64,000 bases of DNA from Apteryx mantelli (Eukaryota > Chordata > Aves > Apterygiformes > Apterygidae), in the NCBI RefSeq assembly GCF_036417845.1, contig NC_089979.1:46632775-46696774 (forward strand), read 5' to 3'. This document shows positions 50,601-62,479 of this stretch, in pieces; the stretch's first letter is position 1, and each line of letters opens with the position of its first letter. The translations under genes were made by a program, and so were the position numbers. The notes beneath the pieces were generated by a model. It searched no databases, was not told where the DNA came from, and worked only from the letters and a program-made list of their open reading frames with translations.

Positions 50601-53600
50601 TTAAAATAAGCTACTCAGTTCAGCTTACCTTCTTGGCCTGATACTTTAAGTTTCTGACCATTGCAAAATGCACCTTTTCCTTTCCTGGCAGTGTACATCT
50701 TGTCTTCTACACAACTGTACACAATTCCAAATTCTATCTGCAAGAAAACAGCAAAGATACCTCGGGGTTTTTTTTCCTTTCTTTTACTCTCTTTGAAAAT
50801 ACAGATCTTAGTGATAGCTAGCAACAAGAAATTAATTTGGTTTTGCTTGGTTAGATATTAAATAATAAAAAGTATACCTCTTTGTTTACAACAAAGCCAA
50901 TTGAAACTGCCACAAATGGAAACCTACAAAACAAAACATTTCACTATTTTACAGGGAGATACTATGCTTCTTTCATTACCATGCTTATGCTTAATAAAAA
51001 CAATCTTCATTTAAATGACAAGTATATTAAAAAAAGACACATAAAATATTTAGGAAATACTAGTTTTCTGGAACTTGTACCATTCACTGTGAAAACAGAC
51101 CAAATGATACCAATCACAGTTGCAGTTTCCACTCACTGAAGCTGAGCCTGTTACATTTGGACTAGGAACTGTCATCACTTTCTAGCCAAGAAATACAGTA
51201 AGAACCGGCAAGCCTCTACACTACTAACCTTTCTCAGAAAGAACATACTGACTGGTCAAAAAAGCCTGCATCTTCTGATGAGGTCATCTCCCTCTCCATC
51301 TTTTTCCACTTTCACCAGCAAAAGGACAAGAAGACAGATACCGAGAAAGGAGAATGCAGGGGGAAGAGAGAAGGCAGTGGGGTTTTGCTAAGTCTAAGTT
51401 TTTAGTGATTAACCAATTAATTTGATTTTTTTTACTCTTTTAAAACTTGCAGTTCAAAAAAACTTACTGTAATTACAATCTGTAAAAATTACAGATTTTT
51501 AGGTTTGTAAATTCAGCAGAACGGATTACTTTCCTGTAGCTTTTCAAACAAACATGCTATTTAGCAGGATTTGGCAACCGTTTAAAGCTGTGTGACATAT
51601 AGCAGCAGTCATTCCAATACTGGAATCAGGTATGCTCAGAGAAGCTCATCAGGGCCAAAGTTACTATGCCTCAAAGAGTCAGGGAACAGGCGGTCAGCAT
51701 TATTCTGAGAATCCCTTCCTCACCCTGATGCAAAATACCACTAGACAGTTTGCCAGTGATATCTGTTTTTCCTTCATAGTAGCAGCTCCTAGATCACAGT
51801 GAATTTAAAATTTATTAGAAGCCAGGAACTGGAGCTGTTATTGCTTCTCAGCAAAACCTCTCTGAAGATGCTGCAGCTCCTAATTCCCAGTCCTGTTGCA
51901 TTACTGTTAAAAATCTGCCCACCTATCTTTGGCACTTGCGCCAAAGGCTGTTGACTCCTGCTGTATAGTAGAGGTCTCTTATGAAATATCTGCTATTGGT
52001 TAGAGTATTATAATACTTACAGAAATACTAATATGATAACAAATACTGCAAATGGTACTCAACTAACAGCAAACAGCAATTTGTGACAATTCATGAGTTC
52101 ATGGTATCGCTTTTAAAGCAATTTAAAAGTGAAAAAACCTTACTTTCACAGAACTGGAGAAACAAAAAAGGTAATCAGTTTAAGTTGCTAACATAAAAGA
52201 TGACAGCTGAACCTGTGTACAAAGTTGGTAGTTCCATCAATAGGGTCTATAATCCATGTGGGATTAGCTGTCAAAATGCTGCCTTCTCCAGCTGCAACAG
52301 ATTCTTCTCCAATGAAACTAGAGTAGGAAACACATTAAAAAAAATATGAAAAAATTGTTCAAAATGTCTGAATTACAATACTGTCCTTGAAATTAAAATT
52401 CTTAAAGGAAAGTCGCATGTAGTTTTTATATCATCAAGTATACATATATAAAAGTTGAGAAATAAAAAGTTTGGCTGGAAAGTATCAACTATAGTAACTG
52501 AACAGGCTTCTACCAATATTTATGATGTCAGAAATATGCATAATAAGTGAAAAAGATCTTTATTTTTTAATTCAATTAATGGAACTTAACATTCAAAATA
52601 TTGAAGATTTTAGGATTTTCTTCCAGTAATAGCATCATCAACTTTTTGGCTAGAATACACAATCACAGAACAGTTGAGGTTGGAAGGGACATCTGGAGAA
52701 CATTTAGTCCAATCCCCCTGCTCAAGCAGGGTCACCTAGAGTAGATTGCTGAGGACCAAGTCCAGTTGGGTCTTGAATATCTCCAAGGATGAAGACTCCA
52801 CAACCTCTCTGGGCAACCTGTTCCTGTGTTCAACCACCCTCACAGTGAAAAAGTTGTTTCTTATGTTTAAACGGAATTTCTTGTTTTTCAGTTTGTGCCT
52901 GTCACCTCTTTTCTCCTGTCACGGGGCACCACTGAGAAGAGTCTGCCTCCATCTGTTTTACTCTCCCCCATCAGGTATTTATGCACACTGATAAGAGCCT
53001 GTCTGAGCCTTCTCTTCTGCAGGCTAAACAGCCTCAGCTCTCTCAGCCTTTGCTCATATGAGACATGCTTCAACCTCCTTTAATCATCTTTGTGACCCGT
53101 TGCTGGACCCACTCCAGTATGTCCATGTCTTTCTTGTACTAGATAGCTCAGAATTGGACACAGCACTCCAGATGTGTCTCACCAGTGCTGAGTAGAGGGG
53201 AAGGATCACCTTCATCAACCTGCTGACTCTTCCTAATGCAGCCCAGCATGCCATTGGTCTCTTTGCCATGAGGGCACATTGCTGGCCCATGGTCAACTTG
53301 TCCACCAGGACCACCAGGTTCTTCTCCGCAAAGCTGCTGTTCAGCTGACCGGTCCCCAGCCTATATTGGTGCCTGGGGTCATTTCTGCCTAGGCGCAGGA
53401 CCCCGCACTTCCCTTTGTTGAACTTCAAGAGGTTCCCCTCTGGCTGTTTCTCCAGCCTCTTGAGGTTCCTCTGAGCAGCAGCACAACCATTGCTGCATAA
53501 GCCACTCCTCCCAGTTTTGTATCATCAGCAAACCTGCTGACGGTACACTGTTCCATTGTCCAGGTCATTAATGAAGATGTGAAACAGTATTAGACCAATT

Positions 53601-56600
53601 ATCGACCACTGGGGTACATCACTAATGACTGGCCTCCTGCTAGACTACGTGCCACTAATCACAACCCTCTGGGCCCTGCAGTTCAATCTGTTTTCAATCC
53701 ATCTCACTGACCACCTTATCTAGCCTGTACTTCATCAGCTTGTCTAAAATGATGTTACAAGTGACAGCATCAAAAGCCTTACTAAAGTCAAGATAAATAA
53801 CATCCACTGCTCTCCCTTCATCCACCAAGCAAAACATTTCATCATAGAAGGCTATCGGGTTGGTTAAACACAATTTCCCCTTCATAAATCCATGATGACT
53901 ACTCCTGATCACCCTTTTGTGCTTCACATGTCCAGAAATGGCATCCAGGATCAGTTGCTTCATCACCTTCCCAGAGATCACGCTGACCAGCCTGTAGTTT
54001 CCTGGATCCTCCTTCTTGTCATTTTTGAAGACAGAGGTGACATTTGTTTTATTCCAGTCCTCTGGAACCTCTGCCAATCGCCATGACCTTTCAAAGATAA
54101 ATGAGACTGGCCACACAATAACATCGGCCAGCTCCCTCAGCACTCATGGGGGCACCCCATCAGGTCCCATGGACTTATGTCCAGTTTAAGTGTTCCCTAA
54201 CCTGACCCTCCTCCATCAAGAGTAAGTGTTCTATGCCTTCTGCCCCATTTAGCAGCAGACCCATAGTTTTACAATTGTAACAAAAATAGGTGACTTTGTA
54301 AAGGGATGAAATCCAAAGTGGAGCTCCTCTTGGAGGGCAGAGCGTATGCTCTACCATACTACTACATCCAAGGAATACACATAACATTGCCACAGGAAAC
54401 TAAATTTCATGATTTTTGTTGATCATGAAACTATTTGCTTTGAACTGAAAAACTACTGGAATGAGTATGAGTGTGTGGAATTCTCTTCTATACCTTTTGC
54501 ATGTTATTAACATATTACTCAGCCCATGAAAAGTCTATAACAGAATCAGAATATTGTTTTCCTTCAAGAATTGGTAAGATGGGAGAATTGTTAAAATTAA
54601 AGAAACAAAGTGTCTTTAATATTTATTAGGAGTTTATGTTTGACTCTAGAAGGGAAAGATAAGATAATCACTCAGAACGAAACAATGTTCCCAAAAAGCA
54701 GCTGATCTTGAAGGTAAAGACAGACAGAAAAGTTATTCAGGTGAATAAAAAGTTCAACAGAAGGAGAAATTCAACAGAAGTATGTCTAATGTGATATCAA
54801 TTATCCAATTAAAAAAAGGTTTTAAAATGTTTTAAATGTTTATCAATGTCATAGAAACTGCTATTTCAAGGTCATTCCACTAGTTTTTATGTTTACACAG
54901 ATTTGGTTGGTTACTGATATTTTGCATCACTTCCATTGTTCTAATTTTATATGTATTTATTATATTTCACATACACTGCAATGATGACATCTCCAAGAAA
55001 ATATCAGAAAAATTAGCAAACCCATCTTAAAGAAACTATACTAAACTTGAGCCATTATATCAAAATAGGAAAGAAAGTCAGTTAAGTAAAATACACAATT
55101 CATCCTCCAAGAAGAAATTTATTTCTGAAAAAAAAAGAAAGGTTGAACAATTAAAAAAAAAAAAATTTTGTATGACTCAGTAATGCAGATCCAGAAGATC
55201 CCATTTTCTTTCTAGAAAATTTTATGTTCTTATATTGCATGAGACTTGCTAACCAGAACTAAAGGCCCACTCAGTACCATTGGATCTATTCTGTTTGGAT
55301 GTTCAAGGCATGCTAGCTTCTACAGGAAACAAAAGAGAAGTTTGGGTTCCAGGTATTTTGGAGCCACCTTTGACTCCCCAACACAAATGAACAAGAATTT
55401 ATTTACAGTTGGCTCAACTGGAGGTGACTTTCAGCATGAGCTTTGAGCAAAGTTAAACTCATATCAGTAGAACCTGGACCCCTGGATGCCTGAATTTCTT
55501 TGTTACTGCAGTCCTCTAAGTTAATTGCAAAATTAGCCAGCAATTGATATGGAAGCATTTGGACAAAACTTTGACCCACAATTACTCTGAAATATTTAAT
55601 GCAACGACGTTAAGGGAGCATTCCGTAATCTTCTAGCATGTCAATCATATTGAAATGTTATCATTAAAATCAGAAACTTTCCATTTTGTTCTTCCTGTCA
55701 CCTCACCCCTTTTTTTATCAAAAATGCATCAATAAGAAGCTGTACCTGTGAGAAGGATACTTTTCTTTTATCAAAGAAATGATGAAGTTTTCTACTTTTT
55801 GATCTGTTTCTGTCACTAGATCTACTGGTGAACTTTTAGTCATAACAGATATTTCTTCTTTGAGCGCTCCACGGATTATCTGTTAAAAGAAAAAAAGCTT
55901 TCTTCATAAACAGTACGGAAAATATTCATTTTTCCAAGATACTGAGCATCATTTTTACTGTAATTTTCTAAACTGCATGCACAAAACACAACACAAGTAT
56001 TGACACAAAATGGATTTAATTGCAGGAGCTCAGTCCTGCATCTATCCCTCACTTCTACTAGTACAAACTTTTACAAAGCCTTAAAACGAAGTACTATGGG
56101 AAGATCCATTTGTAGATGAAAGAGAGCTCCATTTTGTTAGGACATGTTTTAAACTGATGTATCTAAACATCAATAAGCTGAATGAAACATGAAAGACTGA
56201 GCTTAAGTAAGCTATTTTTAGCCAGACCATGCATTTATAATTGAAGAACTATGAAAATCGACTTGATTAAGAATCTATGTTTCACAGCCCAGAAAATAAT
56301 TTTATTACAACTAAGACAAAGTTTTGTGAGGGTCAACCTTAATAAGATGGTTGGAGGGGCTTCTACACTACTGTGTTCTGCAGATTGTACAGCTCCTGGG
56401 AACCAAACTGTACATGTGCCATTTTGTCTGTTGCAATAGCATTCAAATGTACCCAGCAGAACTACCAAGAGTAAGTGAACATCTGCTAATCAACCCTACA
56501 TCCAGGCTTTACTGAGATGTGCAAGTTCTCTTTCTTATTCTAAGAAATTCTTACTCTCTTTCTTATTCTTACCAGATTCTGCTCCAAAGAAAGATGTAAA

Positions 56601-56852
56601 ATTGTTTTCTTAAATTAACTAAGCTGAGAACAGGGAAGATGATCTTGAACATCACTGAATGATTGTGCTAATTTATATTTTTGACAGAATATTCCACAGA
56701 GGAATATCTAACAGCAAAACTCCTTTAAAAGCTGTAAATATATTATTCTCAATAAATAACATTATTATTTAGAAATAGTTTATACTTACTTCTCCAGCTT
56801 TCCTTGCTAAAGCAACTGCATAATCCATGCATTCCTGCCACGGATCAGCCAT
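47489..56852 (-). CDS. IMPA1: Inositol monophosphatase 1 (eight coding exons, complete)
   Basis: This gene encodes the cytosolic Mg2+-dependent, lithium-sensitive enzyme that hydrolyses myo-inositol monophosphates to free inositol for the phosphatidylinositol cycle. Coding exons on the minus strand are 56852-56790, 55879-55746, 52317-52213, 50923-50878, 50737-50629, 49867-49759, 48224-48073 and 47607-47489. All have AG/GT borders and compatible phases. The total is 837 nt, or 278 residues against 277 in human. Family marks fall at the human numbering: Glu70 in FIGEES, Asp90 and Asp93 in [12 protein letters not shown] (IMPase signature 1), and Asp220 in [15 protein letters not shown] (signature 2). 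The ATG at 56852 starts [13 protein letters not shown], as in mammals. The C-terminal helix region ([15 protein letters not shown]) is the most divergent part. No lesion is visible. The protein is expected to act as a homodimer (family knowledge). Confidence 0.97.
47724..47750. repeat. 11-bp perfect hairpin in an IMPA1 intron
   Basis: ATCCAGGGTCA and TGACCCTGGAT are separated by five bases. It lies 117 bp upstream (in gene orientation) of the acceptor side of the last IMPA1 exon, so it would form in the pre-mRNA. Confidence 0.9.
48073..48224 (-). CDS. IMPA1: IMPA1 coding exon 7 (signature 2, residues 189-240)
   Basis: This 152 bp exon encodes [20 protein letters not shown] and then the second IMPase signature [15 protein letters not shown] with metal ligand Asp220. 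It ends DVSG, with one base of the next codon, before GTAAAT. It is nearly identical to mammals. Confidence 0.96.
49759..49867 (-). CDS. IMPA1: IMPA1 coding exon 6 (residues 153-189)
   Basis: This 109 bp exon encodes [19 protein letters not shown] and runs on to SIPIHG. The acceptor is TTTTCAG and the donor is GTAAGA. The [11 protein letters not shown] segment matches mammalian IMPA1 exactly; the following helix is more variable. Confidence 0.95.
50629..50737 (-). CDS. IMPA1: IMPA1 coding exon 5 (residues 117-153)
   Basis: This 109 bp exon starts in phase 0 and encodes [15 protein letters not shown] then [15 protein letters not shown], a very conserved IMPA1 core segment. It ends with the first base of the Asp153 codon. 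The donor is GTAAGC. Confidence 0.95.
50878..50923 (-). CDS. IMPA1: IMPA1 coding exon 4 (46 bp micro-exon)
   Basis: This exon of one base plus 15 codons encodes [15 protein letters not shown]. It is flanked by TTGTAG and the GTATAC donor. It is too short to be called from ORFs alone, but both phases and the mammalian match ([15 protein letters not shown]) fix it. Confidence 0.95.
52213..52317 (-). CDS. IMPA1: IMPA1 coding exon 3 (metal-binding motifs, residues 66-101)
   Basis: This 105 bp exon carries FIGEES with metal ligand Glu70, and [14 protein letters not shown] with Asp90 and Asp93. These are the main catalytic metal ligands. The borders are CTCTAG and GTTCAG. A CR1 insertion begins about 340 bp upstream in the preceding intron. 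Confidence 0.96.
52656..54300 (-). mobile_element. CR1 LINE, 5'-truncated, about 1.6 kb, in an IMPA1 intron
   Basis: The 3' end at 52656 shows AATCACAGAACAGTTGAGG. Read on the minus strand, it has an open 149-residue reverse-transcriptase piece (54143-53694) with [15 protein letters not shown], a GNYR block and [16 protein letters not shown]. This is followed by the C-terminal [16 protein letters not shown] region (53428-53084), with stops and shifts between. The 5' truncation is near 54300, past an FYK..-like and LLLNGAEG block with a small internal deletion. It lies between IMPA1 coding exons 2 and 3, in the same sense as the gene. It is inactive but clearly younger than the other long CR1 copies. 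Confidence 0.93.
55746..55879 (-). CDS. IMPA1: IMPA1 coding exon 2 (residues 22-66, split)
   Basis: This 134 bp exon starts in phase 0 after AACAG and encodes the helix and loop with [15 protein letters not shown]. It ends with two bases of the Ser66 codon before the GTACAG donor. SPVDLVT.TDQKVE is a hallmark of the IMPase N-terminal domain. Confidence 0.95.
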
Positions 56853-56863
56853 CTTTCCTTAGC
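56790..56863 (-). CDS. IMPA1: IMPA1 exon 2 (first coding exon, residues 1-21)
   Basis: The acceptor CTCTTAG ends at 56864. It is followed by 11 nt of 5' UTR, then the ATG at 56852-56850 and 21 whole codons ending KAGE. The donor GTAAG follows at 56789. The start is fixed by conservation with mammalian IMPA1 and by the short UTR right after the acceptor. Confidence 0.95.
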
Positions 56864-58299
56864 CTAAGAGATACATTAACGTATAAATGATCATGGATAT
56901 TTTTACAAATTCTAATTGCTTTACTCCCCCCTGGACTCCAGTCCCCTGGACTGCAATGTTTTTGCTTTGCTGGAATATATGTTTGTCCTATTCTTCACTG
57001 TGAAACAGCTGATTTAAAAAATTTTTTTTAACTTTGTCTGGTTTAATAGATTTTTTCCTACATTTTGTGAATATGTTTATAACATAAAAATATCAACAGA
57101 TATAGACCCTCAACATTGAAAGAAATATGCCTGCTAAATGCTACATTTAGGCATGGACTTCAGTGCACATGAAGTCTTTGAAAAGCAATAGTGTGGTTAC
57201 ACACAAGGACATTTTTAGATACACAGTACAGCTTAGGGCTTGTTTGCTTAAAAAACACTGGAATCTTCACTACAACTTATTGCAGAGGACTGCAGGCATA
57301 GTTTAGTCTATTTTAAGCATGGTTTAAATGACTTTGGTTATTTTAAATTAAAGGGGAGCAAAACCAAAATCTATCCTTTCTGTGGCTTATTCCTCTGTGC
57401 CTTGTTCTAGGGGTTTATTCCAAACACAACTACGAAATGGTTTTGATCCTACATTAAAAAGATACAAGAAACCAGTTATTTTAAGGTGTTCTTTACATTC
57501 TTAAATACTATGAAGCAATGTAAGCTACCTTATCTTGTATGCATCTCTACTTGCATGAGTGATACGAAATACAAACCAGTGTATCATACGGTCTTTCTAA
57601 TATACCCATAATACACCACAAACTCATTTAATGACACTATGGTGTTCTGAATTTGGGGAACCTCTTCCGTTTCAAGACCTAGCCCTTTCAGATGCCTTCT
57701 GGATAGTTCCTACTCAGATGATTCAGTCTCTGGAAAGTGAGGACCAGATTTGTAACACTTGCAAATTCACACAGATTAGATACATGAGCATGCAAAATCA
57801 GCACTGAAAAGCATCAAAAAGACATTGCAGTCAACATGGTCCAGGAGTTCCCAGTTCCACAGTACTCATCCAATAGACCTAGCTTCTCTGACTCTTGGAC
57901 ATAACACAGCTAGAGATGGCTAAAAAAGCTATGTAAAATGCAAATGGTATGATGCCTCAATTATACTGATAACCTGCTTTACCTATCACAGCTTTTACAG
58001 TAGGTTGTAACACGGAAAGACACAAATAATTTGTCAGGACACAGAACCGGGTACGAATGGCACTACATAAAACTACCCTATTCTCCATAAAGCACTGGCA
58101 GCACTAATGGTGCCTTGCGCAGATCAACATCCTGTTCAACGGGGGAGCTTCATGAATGATCAAAAATCATCTACATTTAAAGGGTCACCAAAAGAGCATC
58201 AGAGTATTTATTCTAGTAAAATACTAGTGTCTACGTTTACTGGAAGAAAGGGATTTTTTTCCCAGTTCAGTCCTGTCTCCTCTGGATGCCCACATGGCC

Positions 58300-59000
58300 A
58301 GCCTGCCCCCAAACTCGGTGCTGAGCCTCCCGAGCAGGGGCTGAGATCCCGAAGCAGACACGGGCCACAGCGGCACGGAGCAGTAACGCCCGGGGCCGCC
58401 GGCACACAGCGGCCCTTGCCGGGGCTCCCGCCAGTGGGGACCCCGGCCCTGATCTACTTCTCTTTTTCGCTAATAAGCAGAGCTGATTTACTGCACGGGC
58501 AAGCGACGACCTTCCCGGACACCTGAAACGCAGGCGCTGCCGCCGCCCGGCGCCGATCCGCGGCCAGAAGAGCCGGCTTCAGGCGGAGCAGGCGCGTTAC
58601 GAGGCGCCCGCCGAGCTGCCCGCCCTACCCTACGAGCGCCCCGGAGAAGACAGGGGCGCGCAGCCCCCTCGCGGCACCCCGAAATGGCCGCCGGGCAGGA
58701 GGAGGCTCACCGCTGCCGCGCCACGCTCCGCCGCCGCCGCTCGCACTGAGGCGCGCAGCCGCAGCGCTGCCACCCGCGCAGCCACTGCGCAGGCGCGGGC
58801 CGCCGCGCGCGGCGCCGGCAGCAAAGGCGTTAACCCCGCCGCCTCCCTGCCCCCGCGCGCCGCGGGCGCCGCTGCGCCTGCGCGGGCGCCGCGGTGCGCC
58901 CTAGGCGCGCGCTTCCGCCCTCGGTGAGGGTAACGGTCACTGCGCGCCGCCTCCTCCGTGCCCGCGCCGTGAGGCGGGCGCCTGTGAGGCAGCGCTAGGA
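58300..59000. promoter_or_regulatory. CpG island / IMPA1 core promoter
   Basis: This is the only strongly CpG-dense block in the window, with clustered CG, GCGC and CCGCC runs and no obvious TATA box. NRF1-like GCGC(A/C)GGCGC-type sites occur at 58785-58795 and 58872-58883. It covers the inferred IMPA1 exon 1, so it is the housekeeping-type promoter of that gene. Islands like this often fire in both directions; any plus-strand transcript toward 59 kb is unproven. Confidence 0.85.
58711..58800 (-). other. IMPA1: Probable IMPA1 non-coding exon 1
   Basis: Coding exon 1 begins with a splice acceptor 11 nt before the ATG, so a 5' non-coding exon must exist. Within the CpG island the best minus-strand donor is GGTGAGC, with the exon ending at 58711, in a very GC-rich leader. 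The 5' limit is unknown; 58800 is only an estimate based on the NRF1-like sites just beyond. The exon's existence is well supported, its exact borders less so. Confidence 0.6.
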
Positions 59001-61680
59001 GCGGCTTTCGACATAGACATTTTTTCTAAGAAGTAATTGGGTGTGGTGAGATGAAGAGGCATTTATCAGAGCTTTTAATTGCTGAAGACGTCAGTGGTGA
59101 AAATAAGACTGCATTACTCAGCATCTAGAGTAGCATACAAACGTTCGCCAATATTGGGGAAAAAATGAAAGAAAGATCCAAGTTTCACTGGGGAAATCTT
59201 GTAACAAAAGTAGAACGGTTGTGGAGTATGAACCAGGACGTTTAAGCAAGGTGTCGCAGTTGTGGGGTGACTGAATTTCTGTCAGACCTTCACCTTTGTG
59301 ACAACTGTGCACTTACGCACTTCATCTAGGTACAAGCCCAGCATCTTCTTCTTTTAACTTGGATCCGTGGACTGTGGCTCTGTTTTGACAACTTTGGTAG
59401 TGTGACAGGGCCATGAAAAAGCATGAATATATATATACCCTACAATTCCTGTGAAATAATGTAGTATTCATTTAAAGTTACAGTGCCTAAAAAGGGATGA
59501 TTCTTCTCCATTACATCTTGATCTTTTTCCTTAAAAACTATCAACACCTTTGAGACAGCTTTCTTTGCCTCTGTACTAGCCCCTTTTAAGTTCTGATAAG
59601 TAGGATGATCTCAGATCAGTAACCAGAAAGGTGACTGATATTTTTAATACAGTAAATCCTGCTCACTTATTTTCCAAAAAAGTCCCTAGCTTTCTATCAA
59701 AGATTTTCAACAGCATGTCACAGTTCAAATAATGCCTTTTCAAGATTACTATAATTAAAGTGATAGAGGAAAAAAATGGCATCACCTTCCTTTGTAAGAT
59801 TGACTGTTACCAGTTTCATTGTTTTTCCTGTTAAGTCTTGACCCTCTTGTCTTTCATCCGGTAAAGATAAAGCACTGTGGTTTTGTATTCAAATTGCAAC
59901 TACTACTGGCATATATCAAATGATGATCTAATGTAAACACTTAGAGCAAGGTTTGTAGTTTGATGTATGACTTAAATGATCATGAAATGACTGCCACCAA
60001 AAGAAGCAGTCTTACTCCATTTTTCCCATCTCTTTCCAACCCACAGCTAGCCCCTGTTTAATGCTGCAAGCTGCTTCCTCTCTTGTGCTGGCACTCATAA
60101 ACTGAGCTGGGAAACTGATCTGGTTTAAAACTAATCTGACTTTTAAAACACATACTTCTAATGAGTATGAATTCACTGAAGTTGTTCACTGTGCAACTAT
60201 CCCAATGTTTGGGATGACTATAATGCCTTGTGCATAGGAAAAGCCTTTTAAAAAAAAATGTCCTGATCCTTTATTTCATGTGTTGGAACTGACATCAAAT
60301 ACATTCTGAAATGTCCCAGAACACTAAAGAAATGTACGTTTGACCTTTTTTTCCTATCAGTGAAGATGTAGTTTCCATTCACAGCTGTGCCATGGTGTTG
60401 GACAAGTCACTGTACCTTTTCATCCTTCCCGTTTTGTAAACAAGACTAATCATGTAGATCTGCTTTTTGAAGTGTTTTAAGATCTCCAGATTGAAAGAAC
60501 TTCATAAATGGTAAGGTGTGCTTTTATTATTTATTTTTCAATTCATTCTTTACACGGTTGTATTAAAAGCATAAAGCCTGTTCAGAGAGGCACTTTGGCT
60601 CTAATTCAGTTTTTGTTGAGACAGGCTGCCAAACATGCTTCAGTACAAACTATATTGGACTGCAACAGCATTTTGGAAAGTGGCTTCTTTGATACTATTA
60701 ATGGTATGCTAAACATTAAAGCAATTGTTTTACAAGCTATATAAGGGGAATTCAAATTCTGCATTGATCCTAAACTCAGCAAAAGTAAACGAAACAGAAA
60801 TACTAGAAATTCTCTTATCGGAGTAAGAATTTTCCTGGTCCATACTATGTAAAGATAGTTATTTCTATTCAGGTGAAAGGAAATCTTGTATTTCATGTAG
60901 GAGGCTACTGAGATAGGAGGTTGGAGCTGCAGGGAGGTGTATTTTTATGTGACACCTGATAAACAAGATGAACAGAGGCAATCTGTTAATAAAACAGTCT
61001 TTTTCTTTGAACCAGGGTGATAACACTACAGGTTACATACTTACTTTTCTGTCTTTCTAAGACAGGCAAAAGGAAACTGATAAAAGTGAGTGAGAGAGTT
61101 CTTTCTTAGTATGATATATGATTTCTTGTTTACCACAACATTGCCAAGGAAAATTATGTAGTCAACAATATATGTGAACCAATCTGTAGCAGGAGCTGCT
61201 ACCAGCAGCATCCTCAGTGATAAAATGCTTGCAAAGCTTTGACCTTGTGCATTTTCTGAAATTATTATACAGATAGATAACAGGAAAAAAGCTTTATTTT
61301 CATTTATTTTAATAGCTCAGTTGATTGTAAATTCATTAAATACTTCTCTTGACAAATTCACCTTCTCAGCTGAGTAACTTTGCATACATTTTCCACAGTG
61401 GGCATCTACTACAAGTGAGTTTTACATTTTATTTATTAACTTGTAAACAAAGCAGTTTAGCAACTTCTAAACACAAGTCATAAAAGTACATTTTGTTTTT
61501 CAATGTTAAATGTCTCCTCCAAATCGTTTCTTTTTTTCAAATCCATTTGGGATACACTTTTAGTCTTCCCTATGAAAATGTGCTATGTTAGTAACCTTTA
61601 GAAAATCAAAAAAATTGTATATGGTCAGCAAAGATGTGCTAGAGTCTAATAGCTAAACACGGAGTAATTCTATTCCCAGC
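59001..61680. other. Upstream flank of IMPA1, no recognised gene
   Basis: Past the CpG island there is a small ATG frame of 25 codons at 59051 (MKRHLSELLIAEDVSG at its start), then AT-rich DNA. It could be part of a divergent non-coding transcript, but no splice structure is convincing. The rest shows no gene or repeat that I recognise. Confidence 0.45.
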
Positions 61681-61686
61681 TGTTAC

Positions 61687-62469
61687 TGTCGCGTGAAGGG
61701 AGGACAAGGGGTAATCACCTTTGCCTGCCAGAGCCCTCCTCAAAAAGGGCTTTCACTGGATCAGGTTCACAAAGTTGAACAAAATACGAAAGGCCCTCCC
61801 CTTTGGTAATCAACGTTTGCCTGCCAGAGCCTTCCTCAAAAGGACTTTCACTGAGTCAGGTTTGCAAAGTTGATCAAAACAGACAATTTATTAAAGCGAC
61901 AGATGAACAGGTTCAGGATTGCTGGTGATAAATGCACTTACTGCAACAAATTCTACTTTTTCTGAGCTCAAACTGATAATTAAGCGCTTTCAACAATGAT
62001 ATTTTTCCCGGGGTAACGTCCGATGTTGTCGGAGGCACAAACCTTACCAAAAAGGCGTCCCTGTTTTGGGGAGGAGAGAGGTCCAGGCCCGTCGACCCGT
62101 CCGTAGGTTGGTGTTCTCGTCCTCGAAATGGAGGATTGTTTATGCACTGAATTTATACTCTTGGCGAGGTGGGGCTGAGTCAAACACTGTGGGATGTTTG
62201 GTCCTTGTCGAGCTCAGCAGCGGGTGTCAATGGCTGCTGGCCTTTTTTTTTCTTTTGCCCCTATCAACAACACCAGGCTGCAAGACTCCCGCCTCACCCC
62301 AGGTGTCGTTTTGGGTAGAGCAATGTCAAGTGGTGAGACCTCCGCCTTGCCCTGGGCGTTGTCTCACCCCTCACCAGCATGGGCATCAGGCCGCAAATCC
62401 ACTGTTTACCTCACGGCAGGGAGGATCACAGATAATCACAGACCATTATCCCACACCAGCAAGCGTACA
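61687..62469 (-). mobile_element. Solo LTR of an endogenous retrovirus
   Basis: On the minus strand the element runs from TGTACGC (62469) to GCGACA (61687), which are imperfect inverted ends. It has a TATAAAT box at 62157-62151 and an AATAAA poly(A) signal at 61892-61887, the U3-R-U5 order of a retroviral LTR of about 783 bp. No gag, pol or env sequence adjoins it, so it is a solo LTR. The flanks GTTAC and GTAGC are only partly alike, so a clean target duplication is not visible. It is richer in GC and CpG than its surroundings and points toward IMPA1. The family is not identified. Confidence 0.75.
61711..61884. repeat. Tandem duplication in the U5-side end of the LTR
   Basis: Two similar units of about 80-95 bp are present, at 61711-61795 and 61806-61884. 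Both contain TTTGCCTGCCAGAGCC, CCTCAAAA, GGACTTTCACTG or GGCTTTCACTG, and a TCAGGTT..CAAAGTTGA core. They differ at about one base in six, so the duplication is not very recent. Confidence 0.85.
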
Positions 62470-62479
62470 GTAGCTCTGG

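Noticed and set aside
54300..54372. tRNA-like stretch on the minus strand with a GGTAGAGCATACGC D-arm-like block.
   Set aside because: The acceptor ends do not pair, the T-arm is poor (GGATTTCATCC), and it adjoins the CR1 5' end, so it is more likely CR1-related sequence or chance.
61687..62469. A larger provirus around the LTR.
   Set aside because: No gag, pol or env-like frame or second LTR is seen on either side within the window, so only a solo LTR is claimed.
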